A stretch of 64,000 nucleotides of DNA from Algoriphagus sanaruensis (GCF_001593605.1 NZ_CP012836.1:744001-808000); one strand, 5' to 3'; shown: positions 16,814-26,928, counted from the first letter of the stretch. A program made the numbers and translations. The notes: a model not told the origin generated them from the sequence alone.

Positions 16814-18333
16814 TGGAAGTGATAAATAGCTTCATGACCTGGATTTTTAAAAACAGGCTGAAGCAAATTGATTTTTTCAAAAACAACCCGGTGGCGGTTC
16901 AGGACGCTACTTTGCGGGAGCTCATTGAGGCGGGTAGTAAGACGGAATATGGAAGGAAGCATAAGTTTGAATCTATCCGAACGTATCAAGATTTTTCACG
17001 ACAGGTTCCCTTGGTTGATTATGAGACGTTCAAGCCCGAAATTGAAAAAACCATGGCTGGTCGTCAGCAGGTTTTTTGGAATGGGCCTATCGAATGGTTT
17101 GCAAAATCCTCAGGAACTACCTCCAGCCGTAGTAAATACATCCCAGTTTCCAAGGAATCACTCGAAGAATGCCACTTTAAAGGCGGCAAAGACATGCTTT
17201 CTTTGTATGTCAATAAATACCCGGATACGAAATTATTCACCGGAAAAAGTCTTTCTATTGGAGGTACGCTAGAGAAAAATCCACTCAATCCTCAGGGTTC
17301 GGCAAGAGCAGGCGATGTATCGGCGATCATCATGCAAAACCTTCCCATTTGGGCGCAGTTTGTTCGCACTCCATCTTTGGAGACGGCTTTGATGTCTGAG
17401 TGGGAGGCCAAAATTGAACAGATGGCCAGAGAAACCATGAATGAGAATGTCACCTCTATGGCAGGGGTCCCTACTTGGACGATTGTTCTTCTCAGACGGA
17501 TTCTAGAATTGAAAAAGGCCAAACACATTTTGGAAGTATGGCCAAATTTGGAGGTGTTTTTTCATGGTGCTGTTGCTTTCGGGCCCTACAAAAGCTTATT
17601 CAAAGAATTGATCCCTTCGGAAAAAATGAGGTACATGGAGACTTACAATGCCTCTGAGGGATTTTTTGGAATTCAAGATCGGATTGATTCCGATGAATTT
17701 CTCTTGTTGTTGGATTATGGGATTTTCTTTGAATTTATTCCCATGGAAGAATGGGATAAAGAACAACCAAAAGTGATTCCTTTAGCTGATGTGGAGGTGG
17801 GGAAGAATTATGCAGTAGTGATTTCTACCAATGCTGGCCTTTGGCGGTATAAAATCGGCGATACAGTTAAGTTTACTTCTACGCTTCCTTACCGGTTTAA
17901 AATCTCAGGCAGAACCAAGCATTTCATCAATGCTTTTGGAGAGGAAGTCATTGTCGAAAATGCCGAATCAGCGATTCAATTTGCCTGTGAGCAAACGGGA
18001 GCTAGTATCACCAATTTTACAGCTGCACCGGTTTATTTTGGAGGAGCGGATTCCAAAGGCGCCCATGAATGGGTGGTAGAATTTAGTACCCCACCCCAAG
18101 ATCCAGAAGAATTTGCAGGAATCTTGGACCACCGACTTCGAGAGATTAATTCGGATTACGACGCCAAGCGACATAAAAACCTGGCTTTAACCCGATTGAT
18201 TTTGCATCAGGCTCCTGCTGGATTGTTTGAATCTTGGTTGGGTAAAAAAGGAAAATTAGGCGGGCAGCATAAGGTCCCAAGACTTTCAAATTCCCGGGAA
18301 TATATCGATGAGATTTTGGCATTGATGCCCTGA
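16813..18333 (+). CDS. GH3 auxin-responsive promoter family protein (acyl-adenylate-forming)
   Basis: 506 residues; the ATG shares its A with the lptB stop codon. Plant GH3 enzymes adenylate carboxylates and conjugate them to amino acids, but the substrate of the bacterial homologues is unknown. Visible motifs: nucleotide-binding FAKSSGTTSSRSKYIPVS near residues 96-113, an YNASEGFFG region near 279, and LWRYKIGDTVKFTS near 342-355. The adjacency of a GH3 gene to lptB is common in Bacteroidota, so a role in envelope lipid chemistry is tempting but unproven. Confidence 0.92.
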   Translation: MEVINSFMTWIFKNRLKQIDFFKNNPVAVQDATLRELIEAGSKTEYGRKHKFESIRTYQDFSRQVPLVDYETFKPEIEKTMAGRQQVFWNGPIEWFAKSSGTTSSRSKYIPVSKESLEECHFKGGKDMLSLYVNKYPDTKLFTGKSLSIGGTLEKNPLNPQGSARAGDVSAIIMQNLPIWAQFVRTPSLETALMSEWEAKIEQMARETMNENVTSMAGVPTWTIVLLRRILELKKAKHILEVWPNLEVFFHGAVAFGPYKSLFKELIPSEKMRYMETYNASEGFFGIQDRIDSDEFLLLLDYGIFFEFIPMEEWDKEQPKVIPLADVEVGKNYAVVISTNAGLWRYKIGDTVKFTSTLPYRFKISGRTKHFINAFGEEVIVENAESAIQFACEQTGASITNFTAAPVYFGGADSKGAHEWVVEFSTPPQDPEEFAGILDHRLREINSDYDAKRHKNLALTRLILHQAPAGLFESWLGKKGKLGGQHKVPRLSNSREYIDEILALMP

Positions 18334-18446
18334 TTTACCATTAATGCCTGGAGATTCAGCGATCTCTAGCTACCATCCGCACAAAATTGTTGGGTAATTT
18401 TTTCTTAGGGCCATATCTTAAGGATTCCTTCTACCTGAATTTTAGC

Positions 18447-19388
18447 ATGAGCCGGATCCATCTTATTTTAATTTATACGCTTGTAGTAGCGGCATTTTCA
18501 TTGGCTGGGTTGGCCTTTTGGAATACGAATTCTGAAGAAAATATCGAACAGGATTTCGTTGAGGTCCAGCCGATTGTTTCTTATTCCTCTTTTTCCCGTG
18601 ATTCGATTCGACTTTTCTCACTTCCTACAAGTGTGGATTTTGCTGGCGAAATGGTCCCTTTGGACCAGCCCGATGTCATGGAGCGACTGGAGCGGGAGAT
18701 TTATGTCAATGCCTATTGGGAATCGAATATGATCTTGCTGATGAAGCGGTCAGGGAAATACTTTGATGAGATTGACAGAATATTTACGGAAGCTGGGGTT
18801 CCTACCGACTTCAAATACTTAGCCCTCGCAGAAAGTGGATTGATGAATGTGGTGTCTCCAGCTGGAGCAAGGGGATTTTGGCAGTTTATGGAAAGTACAG
18901 CCAAGGAATATGGGCTAGAAGTCAATAAAGAGGTGGATGAACGCTATCATTTTGAAAAGTCAACTCGTGCTGCTGTTCGCTATCTCCAAAAAGCGCATGC
19001 TAAATTCGGAGATTGGACGGCCGTGGCAGCAAGCTATAACATGGGACAAACCGGCTTTTCCAAAAGGCAATCCGAGCAATTTGAAAAAAACTATTATAAC
19101 CTATACCTAAACGAAGAGACCAGCCGGTACCTTTTTCGAATCCTTGCCTTCAAAATCATTTTTGAGAATCAAGGTGAATTTGGATTTCATTTAAAGGAAA
19201 AGGATTTCTACAAAAACCCTGAATTCAAGAAGATTAAAGTGGATCGAGATATCAAGGATTTGGCTGCTTGGGCTAAAGGTGAAGGGAGTACTTACAAACA
19301 GCTTAAGTTGTATAATCCTTGGCTCAGAGATAAACGACTAAATGTTCGCAGAGGGAAAGTTTATGAAGTAGTTTTGCCAAAAGAATAA
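18447..19388 (+). CDS. lytic transglycosylase (SLT / MltD-like)
   Basis: 313 residues from the ATG at 18447; the frame is open back to a TTG at 18387, but the membrane/signal segment IHLILIYTLVVAAFSLAGLA marks this start. The catalytic domain spans about 105-230 with the SLT signature KYLALAESGL (catalytic Glu129), SPAGARGFWQFMESTAKEYGL, and a final AVAASYNMG. The C-terminal ~40 residues (KQLKLYNPWL...VYEVVLP) resemble a single degenerate LysM-type peptidoglycan-binding unit. It cleaves murein glycan strands to 1,6-anhydro products in the periplasm. Confidence 0.9.
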   Translation: MSRIHLILIYTLVVAAFSLAGLAFWNTNSEENIEQDFVEVQPIVSYSSFSRDSIRLFSLPTSVDFAGEMVPLDQPDVMERLEREIYVNAYWESNMILLMKRSGKYFDEIDRIFTEAGVPTDFKYLALAESGLMNVVSPAGARGFWQFMESTAKEYGLEVNKEVDERYHFEKSTRAAVRYLQKAHAKFGDWTAVAASYNMGQTGFSKRQSEQFEKNYYNLYLNEETSRYLFRILAFKIIFENQGEFGFHLKEKDFYKNPEFKKIKVDRDIKDLAAWAKGEGSTYKQLKLYNPWLRDKRLNVRRGKVYEVVLPKE

Positions 19389-19483
19389 TCTGTTTTCACC
19401 CCAAAAAGATTTTCTGATTCATCGCCCTCAACAAACTATTTGCTTCCGCAATAGGTTTGTTAGCCAAGCTTAATCGATTTCCC

Positions 19484-20623
19484 ATGTCAACTGGTCAAGA
19501 GGCTTTATTCCAAAAAGCCACTCAGTTTATCACCCAATACTATAAAGAGAATAATCTTCAAGGTCTAGCGGAAAGGCTCGAACAAGTCGGTAGTCAGATA
19601 GCGCTTAGAGCAACCTATGATCTTACAGAAGAGGAATTGAGTTTTGGTGCAAAGCTCGCCTGGAGAAATAGCAATCATTGCATTGGAAGGCTTTTTTGGA
19701 AGAGTTTGAAAGTTCGGGACAGAAGAACCCTGCATTCTGCAAAGGATATTTTTGAAGATTTGCTAGAGCATTTAGAGTTTGGATTTAATCAGGGGAAGAT
19801 CAAGTCGGTCATTTCCATATACTCAAGTGAAGGACCCAGTCGGTTTCGAATTTGGAACAAGCAATTGATCCGATATTCGGGGTACCTTCAGGAGGATGAC
19901 TCTATTGTTGGGGATCCAGATTCCGTAGAGTTCACCCAGATTTGTCAAAACTTAGGATGGAGCTCTAAGGGAACTGCATTTGATGTCCTCCCTATCGTGA
20001 TCCAAAAAAATGAAGAGACCCCAGAATGGTTTGAATTACCAGAAAGTTTAAAATTTCAGATTCCACTTCGCCATCCCGATTATCCTCAACTAGACGAGTT
20101 AGGTTTACAGTGGTATGCCCTTCCAGTTATTTCGGATATGCGATTGGAAATCGGAGGTCAGGATTTTCGATGTGCGCCATTTCATGGCTGGTATATGCTT
20201 ACAGAAATTGCCGTCCGAAACCTGGGAGATGAACACCGGTATAATCTTATTCCCAAGATTGCCCAAAAACTAGGTTGGGATACCTCCCAAAATCGTAAAC
20301 TCTGGAAGGATAAAGGCTTATTGGTCTTGATGGAAATGGTGCTGAGTTCTTTTCAATCGGCAGGAGTTACGCTGGTAGATCATCATACTGCCTCCCAGCA
20401 ATTTTTGGAGTTTTGTCAAATTGAATCCCAAAAAGGCAGAGAAGTGCAGGCTGATTGGTCATGGATAGTACCTCCCACCGCGGGATCGACGACGGGAGTG
20501 TTTCATCGGGAATGGCCAAATGAGGTTCATTCACCCAATTTCTTTTACCAAAAACCCAAGTGGATCAAAACTCGAAGTGCCGAAAATCGCGCTTCGGCTT
20601 GTCCCTATTCCTCCCTCTCCTAG
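19484..20623 (+). CDS. nos: nitric oxide synthase oxygenase (bacterial NOS)
   Basis: 379 residues, from the ATG at 19484 (the frame extends to a TTG at 19457). Bacterial NOS oxidises L-arginine to citrulline and NO using heme and a pterin. The heme-ligating Cys66 lies in AWRNSNHCIGRLFW. The substrate-binding Glu241 lies in HGWYMLTEIAVRNLGDEHRY, and WYALPVISDMRLEIGG (210-225) and DWSWIVPPTAGSTT near 335 belong to the substrate and pterin pockets. The length equals the oxygenase domain alone, so electrons must come from an unlinked reductase; none is visible nearby. NOS is rare in Gram-negative bacteria. The gene sits just upstream of uvrA. Confidence 0.95.
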   Translation: MSTGQEALFQKATQFITQYYKENNLQGLAERLEQVGSQIALRATYDLTEEELSFGAKLAWRNSNHCIGRLFWKSLKVRDRRTLHSAKDIFEDLLEHLEFGFNQGKIKSVISIYSSEGPSRFRIWNKQLIRYSGYLQEDDSIVGDPDSVEFTQICQNLGWSSKGTAFDVLPIVIQKNEETPEWFELPESLKFQIPLRHPDYPQLDELGLQWYALPVISDMRLEIGGQDFRCAPFHGWYMLTEIAVRNLGDEHRYNLIPKIAQKLGWDTSQNRKLWKDKGLLVLMEMVLSSFQSAGVTLVDHHTASQQFLEFCQIESQKGREVQADWSWIVPPTAGSTTGVFHREWPNEVHSPNFFYQKPKWIKTRSAENRASACPYSSLS

Positions 20624-20725
20624 ACGACCGATTCCCAAAAGGAATCCTTTGATTTTCCGAGTCTTTCCTTTCGGGAAATTTCTGAATTTCTTGAACCAGT
20701 TCTTAGGTTAGGGGGTTACTTATCC

Positions 20726-20744
20726 TTGGGGAAAAATTCCCCAA
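20726..20744. repeat. perfect inverted repeat upstream of uvrA
   Basis: Arms TTGGGGAA and TTCCCCAA around a 3-base AAA centre. No T-tract follows, and the element lies about 15 bp upstream of a -7 box, which fits an operator better than a terminator. The binding protein is unknown. Confidence 0.5.
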
Positions 20745-20759
20745 TCCTAGAAATAACCC

Positions 20760-20767
20760 TACCTTTG
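20760..20767 (+). promoter_or_regulatory. -7 box upstream of uvrA
   Basis: TACCTTTG matches TAnnTTTG exactly and lies 24 bp before the uvrA ATG. A TTG at normal spacing is not seen. Confidence 0.4.
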
Positions 20768-20791
20768 CCCCTTGCAAATTTTCTCCATTCT

Positions 20792-23629
20792 ATGAGTCAA
20801 GCCCCTGCTAGTCAAGAAGAATTTATTGAAATTTTTGGAGCCCGAGAGCATAATCTGAAAAATCTGGATGTAAAAATCCCGCGGAATAAACTCGCCGTGG
20901 TGACTGGACTTTCAGGCAGTGGAAAAAGCTCTTTAGCTTTTGATACGATCTATGCGGAAGGTCAGCGGAGGTATATGGAGAGTTTTTCCGCCTATGCGAG
21001 ATCCTTTTTGGGAGGAATGGAGCGTCCGGATGTGGATAAAATCAATGGTTTGTCTCCAGTGATTGCCATTGAGCAAAAAACCACTTCAAAAAATCCCAGG
21101 TCTACAGTTGGGACGGTGACTGAGATCTATGACTTCATGCGATTGCTCTACGCTCGTGCTGGAGAGGCGTACTCCTATTTGACAGGAAAGAAAATGATCC
21201 GTCAGACCGAGGATCAGATTTTTGAGCAGCTATTTTCCAAGTTTTTGGGCAAGAAGCTATACATCCTTGCCCCCGTAGTCAAGGGCCGAAAGGGACATTA
21301 CCGAGAGCTCTTTGAGCAAATCCGGAAGATGGGATTTGCAAAAGTTCGTGTCGATGGAGTGGTGATGGACATCGTCCCCAAAATGCAGGTTGACCGTTAT
21401 AAAATTCACGATATCGAGATCGTAATTGATCGAATTGTGGCAGATGAGTCAGATCGCTTCCGGATCACTCAATCGTTGAAGTCGGGGCTTCAGCATGGAA
21501 AAGGGGTAATCATGATTCGTGAAGAAAACGGTGAGATTCATCATTTTTCGAAGTATCTGATGGATCCGGAGACGGGACTTTCTTACGATGAACCAGCGCC
21601 AAATTCGTTCTCATTTAACTCTCCCTATGGAGCTTGTCCTACTTGTAACGGACTGGGGATTACTGAAGAAATTACCCGCGAAAGTATAATCCCAGACCCA
21701 AGTCTAAGTATTACCAGAGGTGGAATTGCCCCACTGGGAGAATATCGGGATATCTGGATTTTTAAGAAAATCGAGGCGATTCTGAAGCATTACAAGTGCT
21801 CCATGAGTACGCCAATCAAAGATCTGCCGGAGTCAGTAGTAGAAGTGCTATTGTTCGGAGACAAAGTGGAAGTTGCAGTGGATTCGGTGAAATATCCGGG
21901 TACCAAATGGCACACGACCTTTGAGGGAATTGTCAACTTTCTTCAGAAATATCAGGAAGGAACTTCGGATAAAATCCAGGATTGGGTTTCTGAGTTTACC
22001 ATCACGCAGACGTGTACCGATTGTCAAGGATATCGACTCAAAAAAGAGGCCCTTCATTTCAAAATCTATGAAAAGCACATTGGGGAGCTTGCCATGATGG
22101 ATATTCGATCACTTTCAGAGTGGTTTGAGGGAATTGAAGAAAGGATGACCGAAAAGCAACGGGCTATTGGTACGGAAGTGTTGAAGGAAATCCGAAAGCG
22201 AATTGGCTTTTTGGTGGACATTGGATTGGATTATCTTTCACTCAATCGACCTCTTCGAACCCTTTCGGGAGGTGAGGCACAGCGAATTCGTCTGGCAACC
22301 CAAATCGGAACCCAGTTGGTAGGGGTGCTCTATATTTTAGATGAACCAAGTATCGGTCTCCACCAGCGAGATAATGTCAAATTGATCAAAGCACTGCAAA
22401 GCCTCAGAGACTTGGGAAATTCTGTCCTAGTGGTGGAACATGACAAGGACATGATGTTGGAGTCAGACTTTGTGCTGGATATGGGGCCAGGAGCAGGCCG
22501 ACATGGCGGGCATGTAGTCGCTATGGGGACACCCGATCAAATTTTGAAGTCTAATTCTGTAACTGCCCATTATTTGAATGGAACCATTGGCTTACCAATT
22601 CCTGAAAAACGACGAGAAGGAAAAGGAAAGCAACTGGTCTTGCGCGGTGCTTCTGGGAATAACCTCAAGAATGTGGATTTGGAACTTCCGCTTGGCACCT
22701 TGATTTTGATCACCGGAGTTTCGGGAAGTGGAAAAAGTACGCTAATTCATGAGACATTATTTCCGATTTTGAATCGAGAATTTTACAATTCAAAAAAGGA
22801 GCCCATGCCTTTCAAAAGCATCGAAGGCTTGGAGCATTTGGACAAAGTGATTGAGGTGGATCAAAGTCCTATTGGACGAACGCCAAGGTCAAACCCGGCA
22901 ACCTATACAGGTGTCTTTTCTGATATTCGAACACTCTTTACTGAACTGCCAGAGGCAAAAATCCGAGGCTATAAACCAGGTAGATTTTCCTTCAATGTGA
23001 AAGGCGGAAGATGTGAGGATTGTGAAGGAGCCGGGATGAAGTTGGTCGAAATGGACTTCCTACCTGATGTCCACATTCCATGTGAGACCTGCAAAGGGAA
23101 GCGGTATAATCGGGAGACTTTGGAAGTTAGGTTTAAAGGAAAATCCATTTCGGATGTCTTGGATATGACCGTTGAACAGGCGGTTGAATTTTTTGAATTT
23201 CAACCTAAAATCCTTCGAAAAATCAAGACGCTTCATGATGTTGGTTTGGGCTATATCACCTTGGGCCAGCATGCTACGACCCTTTCAGGTGGTGAAGCAC
23301 AACGCGTAAAGTTGGCTACTGAATTGTCGAAGAAAGATACCGGGAAGACCTTTTATATTTTGGATGAGCCGACCACTGGACTTCATTTTCAGGACATTGA
23401 TTTACTGATGGGTGTTCTTCAGAAATTGGTAGATAAAGGAAATACGGTATTGATCATCGAGCACAACTTAGATGTGATCAAGGTGGCCGATTATGTAGTC
23501 GATCTTGGTCCAGAAGGAGGAAATAAAGGAGGAACAATTCTGGTGCAAGGGACACCTGAAAAAGTAGCAGCTCATCCAAGCAGCCATACTGGGAGATTTC
23601 TTAAGGAAGAATTAAAAGCTAAATCCTGA
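20792..23629 (+). CDS. uvrA: excinuclease ABC subunit UvrA
   Basis: Damage-recognition ATPase of nucleotide excision repair. 945 residues from the ATG at 20792; the frame extends to a TTG at 20726 but that part has no family match. Two ABC modules: Walker [10 protein letters not shown] (39-47) and GVSGSGKST (second half), signatures [12 protein letters not shown] and [12 protein letters not shown], Walker [13 protein letters not shown] and [12 protein letters not shown]. Zinc-module cysteines are present: CPTCNGLG with CTDCQGYR in the first, and CEDCEGAG with CETCKGKRY in the second. Nothing unusual in length or residues. Confidence 0.98.
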   Translation: MSQAPASQEEFIEIFGAREHNLKNLDVKIPRNKLAVVTGLSGSGKSSLAFDTIYAEGQRRYMESFSAYARSFLGGMERPDVDKINGLSPVIAIEQKTTSKNPRSTVGTVTEIYDFMRLLYARAGEAYSYLTGKKMIRQTEDQIFEQLFSKFLGKKLYILAPVVKGRKGHYRELFEQIRKMGFAKVRVDGVVMDIVPKMQVDRYKIHDIEIVIDRIVADESDRFRITQSLKSGLQHGKGVIMIREENGEIHHFSKYLMDPETGLSYDEPAPNSFSFNSPYGACPTCNGLGITEEITRESIIPDPSLSITRGGIAPLGEYRDIWIFKKIEAILKHYKCSMSTPIKDLPESVVEVLLFGDKVEVAVDSVKYPGTKWHTTFEGIVNFLQKYQEGTSDKIQDWVSEFTITQTCTDCQGYRLKKEALHFKIYEKHIGELAMMDIRSLSEWFEGIEERMTEKQRAIGTEVLKEIRKRIGFLVDIGLDYLSLNRPLRTLSGGEAQRIRLATQIGTQLVGVLYILDEPSIGLHQRDNVKLIKALQSLRDLGNSVLVVEHDKDMMLESDFVLDMGPGAGRHGGHVVAMGTPDQILKSNSVTAHYLNGTIGLPIPEKRREGKGKQLVLRGASGNNLKNVDLELPLGTLILITGVSGSGKSTLIHETLFPILNREFYNSKKEPMPFKSIEGLEHLDKVIEVDQSPIGRTPRSNPATYTGVFSDIRTLFTELPEAKIRGYKPGRFSFNVKGGRCEDCEGAGMKLVEMDFLPDVHIPCETCKGKRYNRETLEVRFKGKSISDVLDMTVEQAVEFFEFQPKILRKIKTLHDVGLGYITLGQHATTLSGGEAQRVKLATELSKKDTGKTFYILDEPTTGLHFQDIDLLMGVLQKLVDKGNTVLIIEHNLDVIKVADYVVDLGPEGGNKGGTILVQGTPEKVAAHPSSHTGRFLKEELKAKS

Positions 23630-23677
23630 CCTGTCTGCCTTTTATCAAATTACAGAATCCGAATAATCGGGAAAGTC

Positions 23678-23685
23678 TAATTTTG
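23678..23685 (+). promoter_or_regulatory. -7 box for the lytS-type kinase gene
   Basis: TAATTTTG matches TAnnTTTG and ends 7 nt before the ATG at 23693, which would produce an almost leaderless transcript. No clear TTG at -33. Confidence 0.35.
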
Positions 23686-23692
23686 TCTCCCA

Positions 23693-24745
23693 ATGAATAA
23701 AGCGAGATTATATTGGATTCTGCAAGTTTTGGGCTGGGGAGCCTTTGCGATTGTCAATATCTCTTTTGCCTCGCTATCTAGAGGGATTACCCCAAAGCAG
23801 ACTTGGGCCTTCGTAGCTTTAGCCTTGTATTATCTTTTGTCCACTCATGCCCTCAGGCATGTGGTAAAGACCTATGACTGGTTTAAGCTGGGAATATTCA
23901 GATTGCTGATTCAGACTCTCGGTGCACTTTTTACGCTTTCCGTGGTCAATGTTTTCGCACAGGTGTTGATCAACGTCGCCTTTGGGACTCTCAGTCCCGA
24001 ACAGGATTTTAGAGCTTTGGTCATTTCAGTAAACCTGTTTGTGAGTTTCTTGTATTACTCCTTTTGGTTTCTCCTTTACTTTTTGTTCCACTTCTTGGAC
24101 AATTACAACAACAGCTTGAAGTATGAAGCTAAAATCAATGAAATTAGGCTGAATCATCTCAAGAGTCAGCTCAATCCACATTTCATATTCAATGCCTTAA
24201 ACTCAGTGAGGGCCTTGGTGGATGAGGATCCTGAAAAGGCAAAGACGGCGATCACCCGAATTTCAAATATGTTGCGCTTTTCGCTCATGATGGACAAGAA
24301 GCAGGTGATTGATTTTGCAGACGAACTCGCCACAGTCAAAGATTATTTGGAGCTGGAATCCATCCGATTTGAGGAGAGACTTGAGGTGGTTTATGAAATT
24401 GAAGATGAGGCCTTCGGATACAAAATACCCCCCATGATGCTTCAAACCATTGTGGAAAATGCCATCAAACACGGGATTTCAAACTTAGTCAAAGGGGGCT
24501 TAATTGAGATTCGATGTCGAGAAGGGCTAAATGATGAATTGTACATTCAAGTCCGAAACAGTGGGTATCTGAACGAGAAAAAGAATAGAGAAAAGCCAGA
24601 AGAAAGTGGGCATGGATTAGAAAATACCAAGCAACGGCTTAAGCTATTGTATGGTGAATTTGCCAGCTTTCGGATTTTCAACTCCGGAAACCATTTTGTG
24701 ATTACCGAAATAAAAATTCCAAAACAAAGAGTAACTTTAGAATAA
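23693..24745 (+). CDS. LytS/YehU-type sensor histidine kinase
   Basis: 350 residues. Four transmembrane helices occupy about residues 5-135, then a short coiled linker (YEAKINEIRLNHLKSQL) and the His_kinase domain with phospho-acceptor His163 in LNPHFIFNALNSVRALV. A GHKL ATPase domain follows with N-box TIVENAIKHGI and G-box SGHGLENTKQRLKLLYG. There is no periplasmic sensor domain, so any signal is probably sensed in or at the membrane. It is followed 14 nt later by its LytTR response regulator, forming a standard two-component pair. Confidence 0.93.
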   Translation: MNKARLYWILQVLGWGAFAIVNISFASLSRGITPKQTWAFVALALYYLLSTHALRHVVKTYDWFKLGIFRLLIQTLGALFTLSVVNVFAQVLINVAFGTLSPEQDFRALVISVNLFVSFLYYSFWFLLYFLFHFLDNYNNSLKYEAKINEIRLNHLKSQLNPHFIFNALNSVRALVDEDPEKAKTAITRISNMLRFSLMMDKKQVIDFADELATVKDYLELESIRFEERLEVVYEIEDEAFGYKIPPMMLQTIVENAIKHGISNLVKGGLIEIRCREGLNDELYIQVRNSGYLNEKKNREKPEESGHGLENTKQRLKLLYGEFASFRIFNSGNHFVITEIKIPKQRVTLE

Positions 24746-24759
24746 CCAACATCCCAACA

Positions 24760-25494
24760 ATGAGAGCCATAGTAATAGACGACGAACGACTAGCACGGAA
24801 AGAATTGATCACCCTGCTCAATCAACTGGAAACCGTAGAGGTAGTTGGTGAAGCTGTAAACGTCGATGATGCCAAAGAGAAAATCGAACAACTTCAGCCG
24901 GATGTGATTTTTTTGGATATCCAAATGCCTGAAAAAACGGGCTTTGACTTACTGGAAGAGCTCGATCATGTGCCTCACGTTATTTTTACCACTGCGTATG
25001 ATGAGTACGCCTTGAAGGCATTTCAGGTAAATGCCTTGGATTACCTACTCAAGCCCATTGAACCAAAACGACTAGAAGAAGCGATCACCAAGCTAGTGGG
25101 TAAAATAGAAGGGATCAGCCGTCGTGAGGACAATGGAGGATACTTGAATCAAAAGAAGCTGACCTTGGAGGACCAGGTTTTTGTCAAAGATGGAGATCGT
25201 TGTTGGTTTGTTAGACTTTCCAATGTTCGTCTGTTTGAATCAGATGGAAACTACATCAAAGTGTACTTCGATAATTTTAAGCCAATGATTCATAAGTCTT
25301 TGAATGCTTTGGATGAGCGTCTGGATGAAAAATCATTTTTCCGGGCAAGCCGAAAGCACATCATTAATTTGGGTTGGGTGGAAGCGATCGAGCCTTGGTT
25401 TAATGGAGGCTTAGTGGTGACGCTTCGAGGTGGTGACCGAATTGAAGTAAGTAGACGTCAAGCAGCTCGATTTAAGGAGATGATGAGCCTTTAA
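24760..25494 (+). CDS. LytTR-family response regulator
   Basis: 244 residues. A receiver domain (1-~115) has acidic pocket DDE (7-9) and phospho-acceptor Asp53 (IFLDIQMPEKTG), with a conserved Lys in YLLKPIEP. A LytTR DNA-binding domain occupies about 145-244 (VRLFESDGNYIKVYF, FFRASRKHIINLGWVEAIEP, EVSRRQAARFKEMM). Co-transcribed with the kinase immediately upstream. Target genes unknown; a LytTR protein typically binds tandem direct-repeat sites. Confidence 0.94.
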   Translation: MRAIVIDDERLARKELITLLNQLETVEVVGEAVNVDDAKEKIEQLQPDVIFLDIQMPEKTGFDLLEELDHVPHVIFTTAYDEYALKAFQVNALDYLLKPIEPKRLEEAITKLVGKIEGISRREDNGGYLNQKKLTLEDQVFVKDGDRCWFVRLSNVRLFESDGNYIKVYFDNFKPMIHKSLNALDERLDEKSFFRASRKHIINLGWVEAIEPWFNGGLVVTLRGGDRIEVSRRQAARFKEMMSL

Positions 25495-25620
25495 CCCAAG
25501 GACCAAAAAAACCATTTGATTTCCCGAAGAAAATTTGGACATTGGGTAAAATAAGAGATATACTTTCTTTTATTTGCTGAAAGATTAACAGCTTTTTGGA
25601 ACACCCGAAATTGATATCCT

Positions 25621-26376
25621 ATGAAAGAAGAACGCATTCTGATTGTTGAAGATGATCCTAGCATTGCAGAGAATATTCAGGAAATTCTTGAGCTCTTGGA
25701 TTTTGTCAATATTGACGTTGCCAATTCTGCCAACCAGTGTATAAAAACAATCAAGAAAAACCGGCCTGATCTGGTTTTTATGGATATCAAACTTAAGGGA
25801 GATAAGGATGGCATCGAGCTGGGTGAGATCATCCATCAGATGTTTGACGTTCCCTTGGTTTTTGTGACTTCTTATTCCGATCCTACCATTATCGAACGTG
25901 CCAAACGAATTAATCCTGCCGGATTTATAGTGAAGCCGTTCAATACCAACGATATCCACGCAATCGTTGAAATTGTCCTTTATAACAAGCGAACCAAGCC
26001 TGCCTCAGAAGCTGTCGCTGTGAAGGCTGTTACAGAAAGTCCATTCCTAGTCAATGACGCGGTATTTATCAAGGCTGACAATGCTTTTGAGCGTGTGCAG
26101 TACGATGATATTTACTATGTGGAGGCGAATGGAAACATGGTAACGATCTTCACCAAAAACCGTGATTTTCACATCCGAAAGTCGATGAAGGAAATTGAAG
26201 ACATTTTGCCTTCAACCATGTTTTTACGAGTTCAAAAATCCTTTATCGTGCACTTGGGACAGATCGAAAGCTTCAACACCAAAGAGATCAATTTGAAGCA
26301 AGGCTCGGTGGTGCAGGTAGGAAGACAGTATTACAATAGCTTCTTGGCCAAATTGAATACCATCACTGAAAGTTAA
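25621..26376 (+). CDS. second LytTR-family response regulator (orphan)
   Basis: 251 residues. Receiver domain with acidic residues EDD (10-12) and Asp55 (LVFMDIKLKGDKDG), conserved Lys in FIVKPFNTND, then a LytTR domain from about 155 (YVEANGNMVTIFT, FLRVQKSFIVHLGQIESFN, QVGRQYYNSFLAKL). It has its own 127 bp upstream gap and no kinase of its own, so its partner is elsewhere or shared with the adjacent LytS. The receiver differs clearly from that of the upstream regulator, so it is not a recent duplicate. Confidence 0.93.
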   Translation: MKEERILIVEDDPSIAENIQEILELLDFVNIDVANSANQCIKTIKKNRPDLVFMDIKLKGDKDGIELGEIIHQMFDVPLVFVTSYSDPTIIERAKRINPAGFIVKPFNTNDIHAIVEIVLYNKRTKPASEAVAVKAVTESPFLVNDAVFIKADNAFERVQYDDIYYVEANGNMVTIFTKNRDFHIRKSMKEIEDILPSTMFLRVQKSFIVHLGQIESFNTKEINLKQGSVVQVGRQYYNSFLAKLNTITES

Positions 26377-26419
26377 GTTTAGCAATTTTAACTCTCAAAG
26401 GGTTAAACCAAAAGACAAA

Positions 26420-26448
26420 AAAAGAGGCGGACACGATCCGCCTCTTTT
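26420..26448. terminator. bidirectional terminator after the LytTR regulator
   Basis: Stem AAAAGAGGCGGA / TCCGCCTCTTTT with 5-nt loop CACGA. A longer A-run on the left gives a 7-T tract on the minus strand, so it also serves the small minus-strand gene at 26494. Confidence 0.85.
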
Positions 26449-26493
26449 GATTAACCAAACAATCAACCAAATTAACCCTTACGAGTTTTTTCT

Positions 26494-26724
26494 TTAGCAA
26501 GTCTCAGATTCTTGGGACTTTTCGCTTTTGAGGAGGTTTACCTGATAAACTTCAGGTTGCTGATTAGATTCAAATCCGATCTGTGGAGTTGGTTTAGTAG
26601 TTTCAAATCGGGCAGTATGTTTTTCAAGATTGGCTTCTGTTTTTGCTTTGATTACAATGGTCATTGCCATGGCCATTCCCAAAGCAGCACAGATGTTTTT
26701 TTGGGAGAAAATTGAAGAATTCAT
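26494..26724 (-). CDS. small protein with N-terminal hydrophobic segment, unknown
   Basis: 76 residues from the ATG at 26724 (an upstream extension to 26856 is open but lacks a plausible start context). A hydrophobic stretch at about 10-30 (NICAALGMAMAMTIVIKAK) could be a signal or membrane anchor. The rest is polar and ends in ETC. It is bounded by a strong terminator on its 3' side, which supports it as a transcribed unit. No family recognised; the coding call is moderately confident. Confidence 0.45.
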   Translation of the reverse strand: MNSSIFSQKNICAALGMAMAMTIVIKAKTEANLEKHTARFETTKPTPQIGFESNQQPEVYQVNLLKSEKSQESETC

Positions 26725-26928
26725 GGCAGTAAAATTTTTGGTTTGTTTTCGTATTGTGTTTAATGCCAAAAGACGACCAAAATTGAAAAATGGCTTCAAT
26801 TGATCAGAAATGCAGGTTTGGGCTTTTTCTAATGTACAGTTTCGTACACACTCCACTCAAGCTCGGACAATATCCCAAACAAAATTTGGTTACACTTAAG
26901 GGAAAAATTCTTCCAATTGGTTAAAAAA

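Noticed and set aside
24760..26376. Recent duplication of LytTR regulators
   Set aside because: The two regulators differ strongly in receiver and DNA-binding sequence, so they are distinct paralogues.
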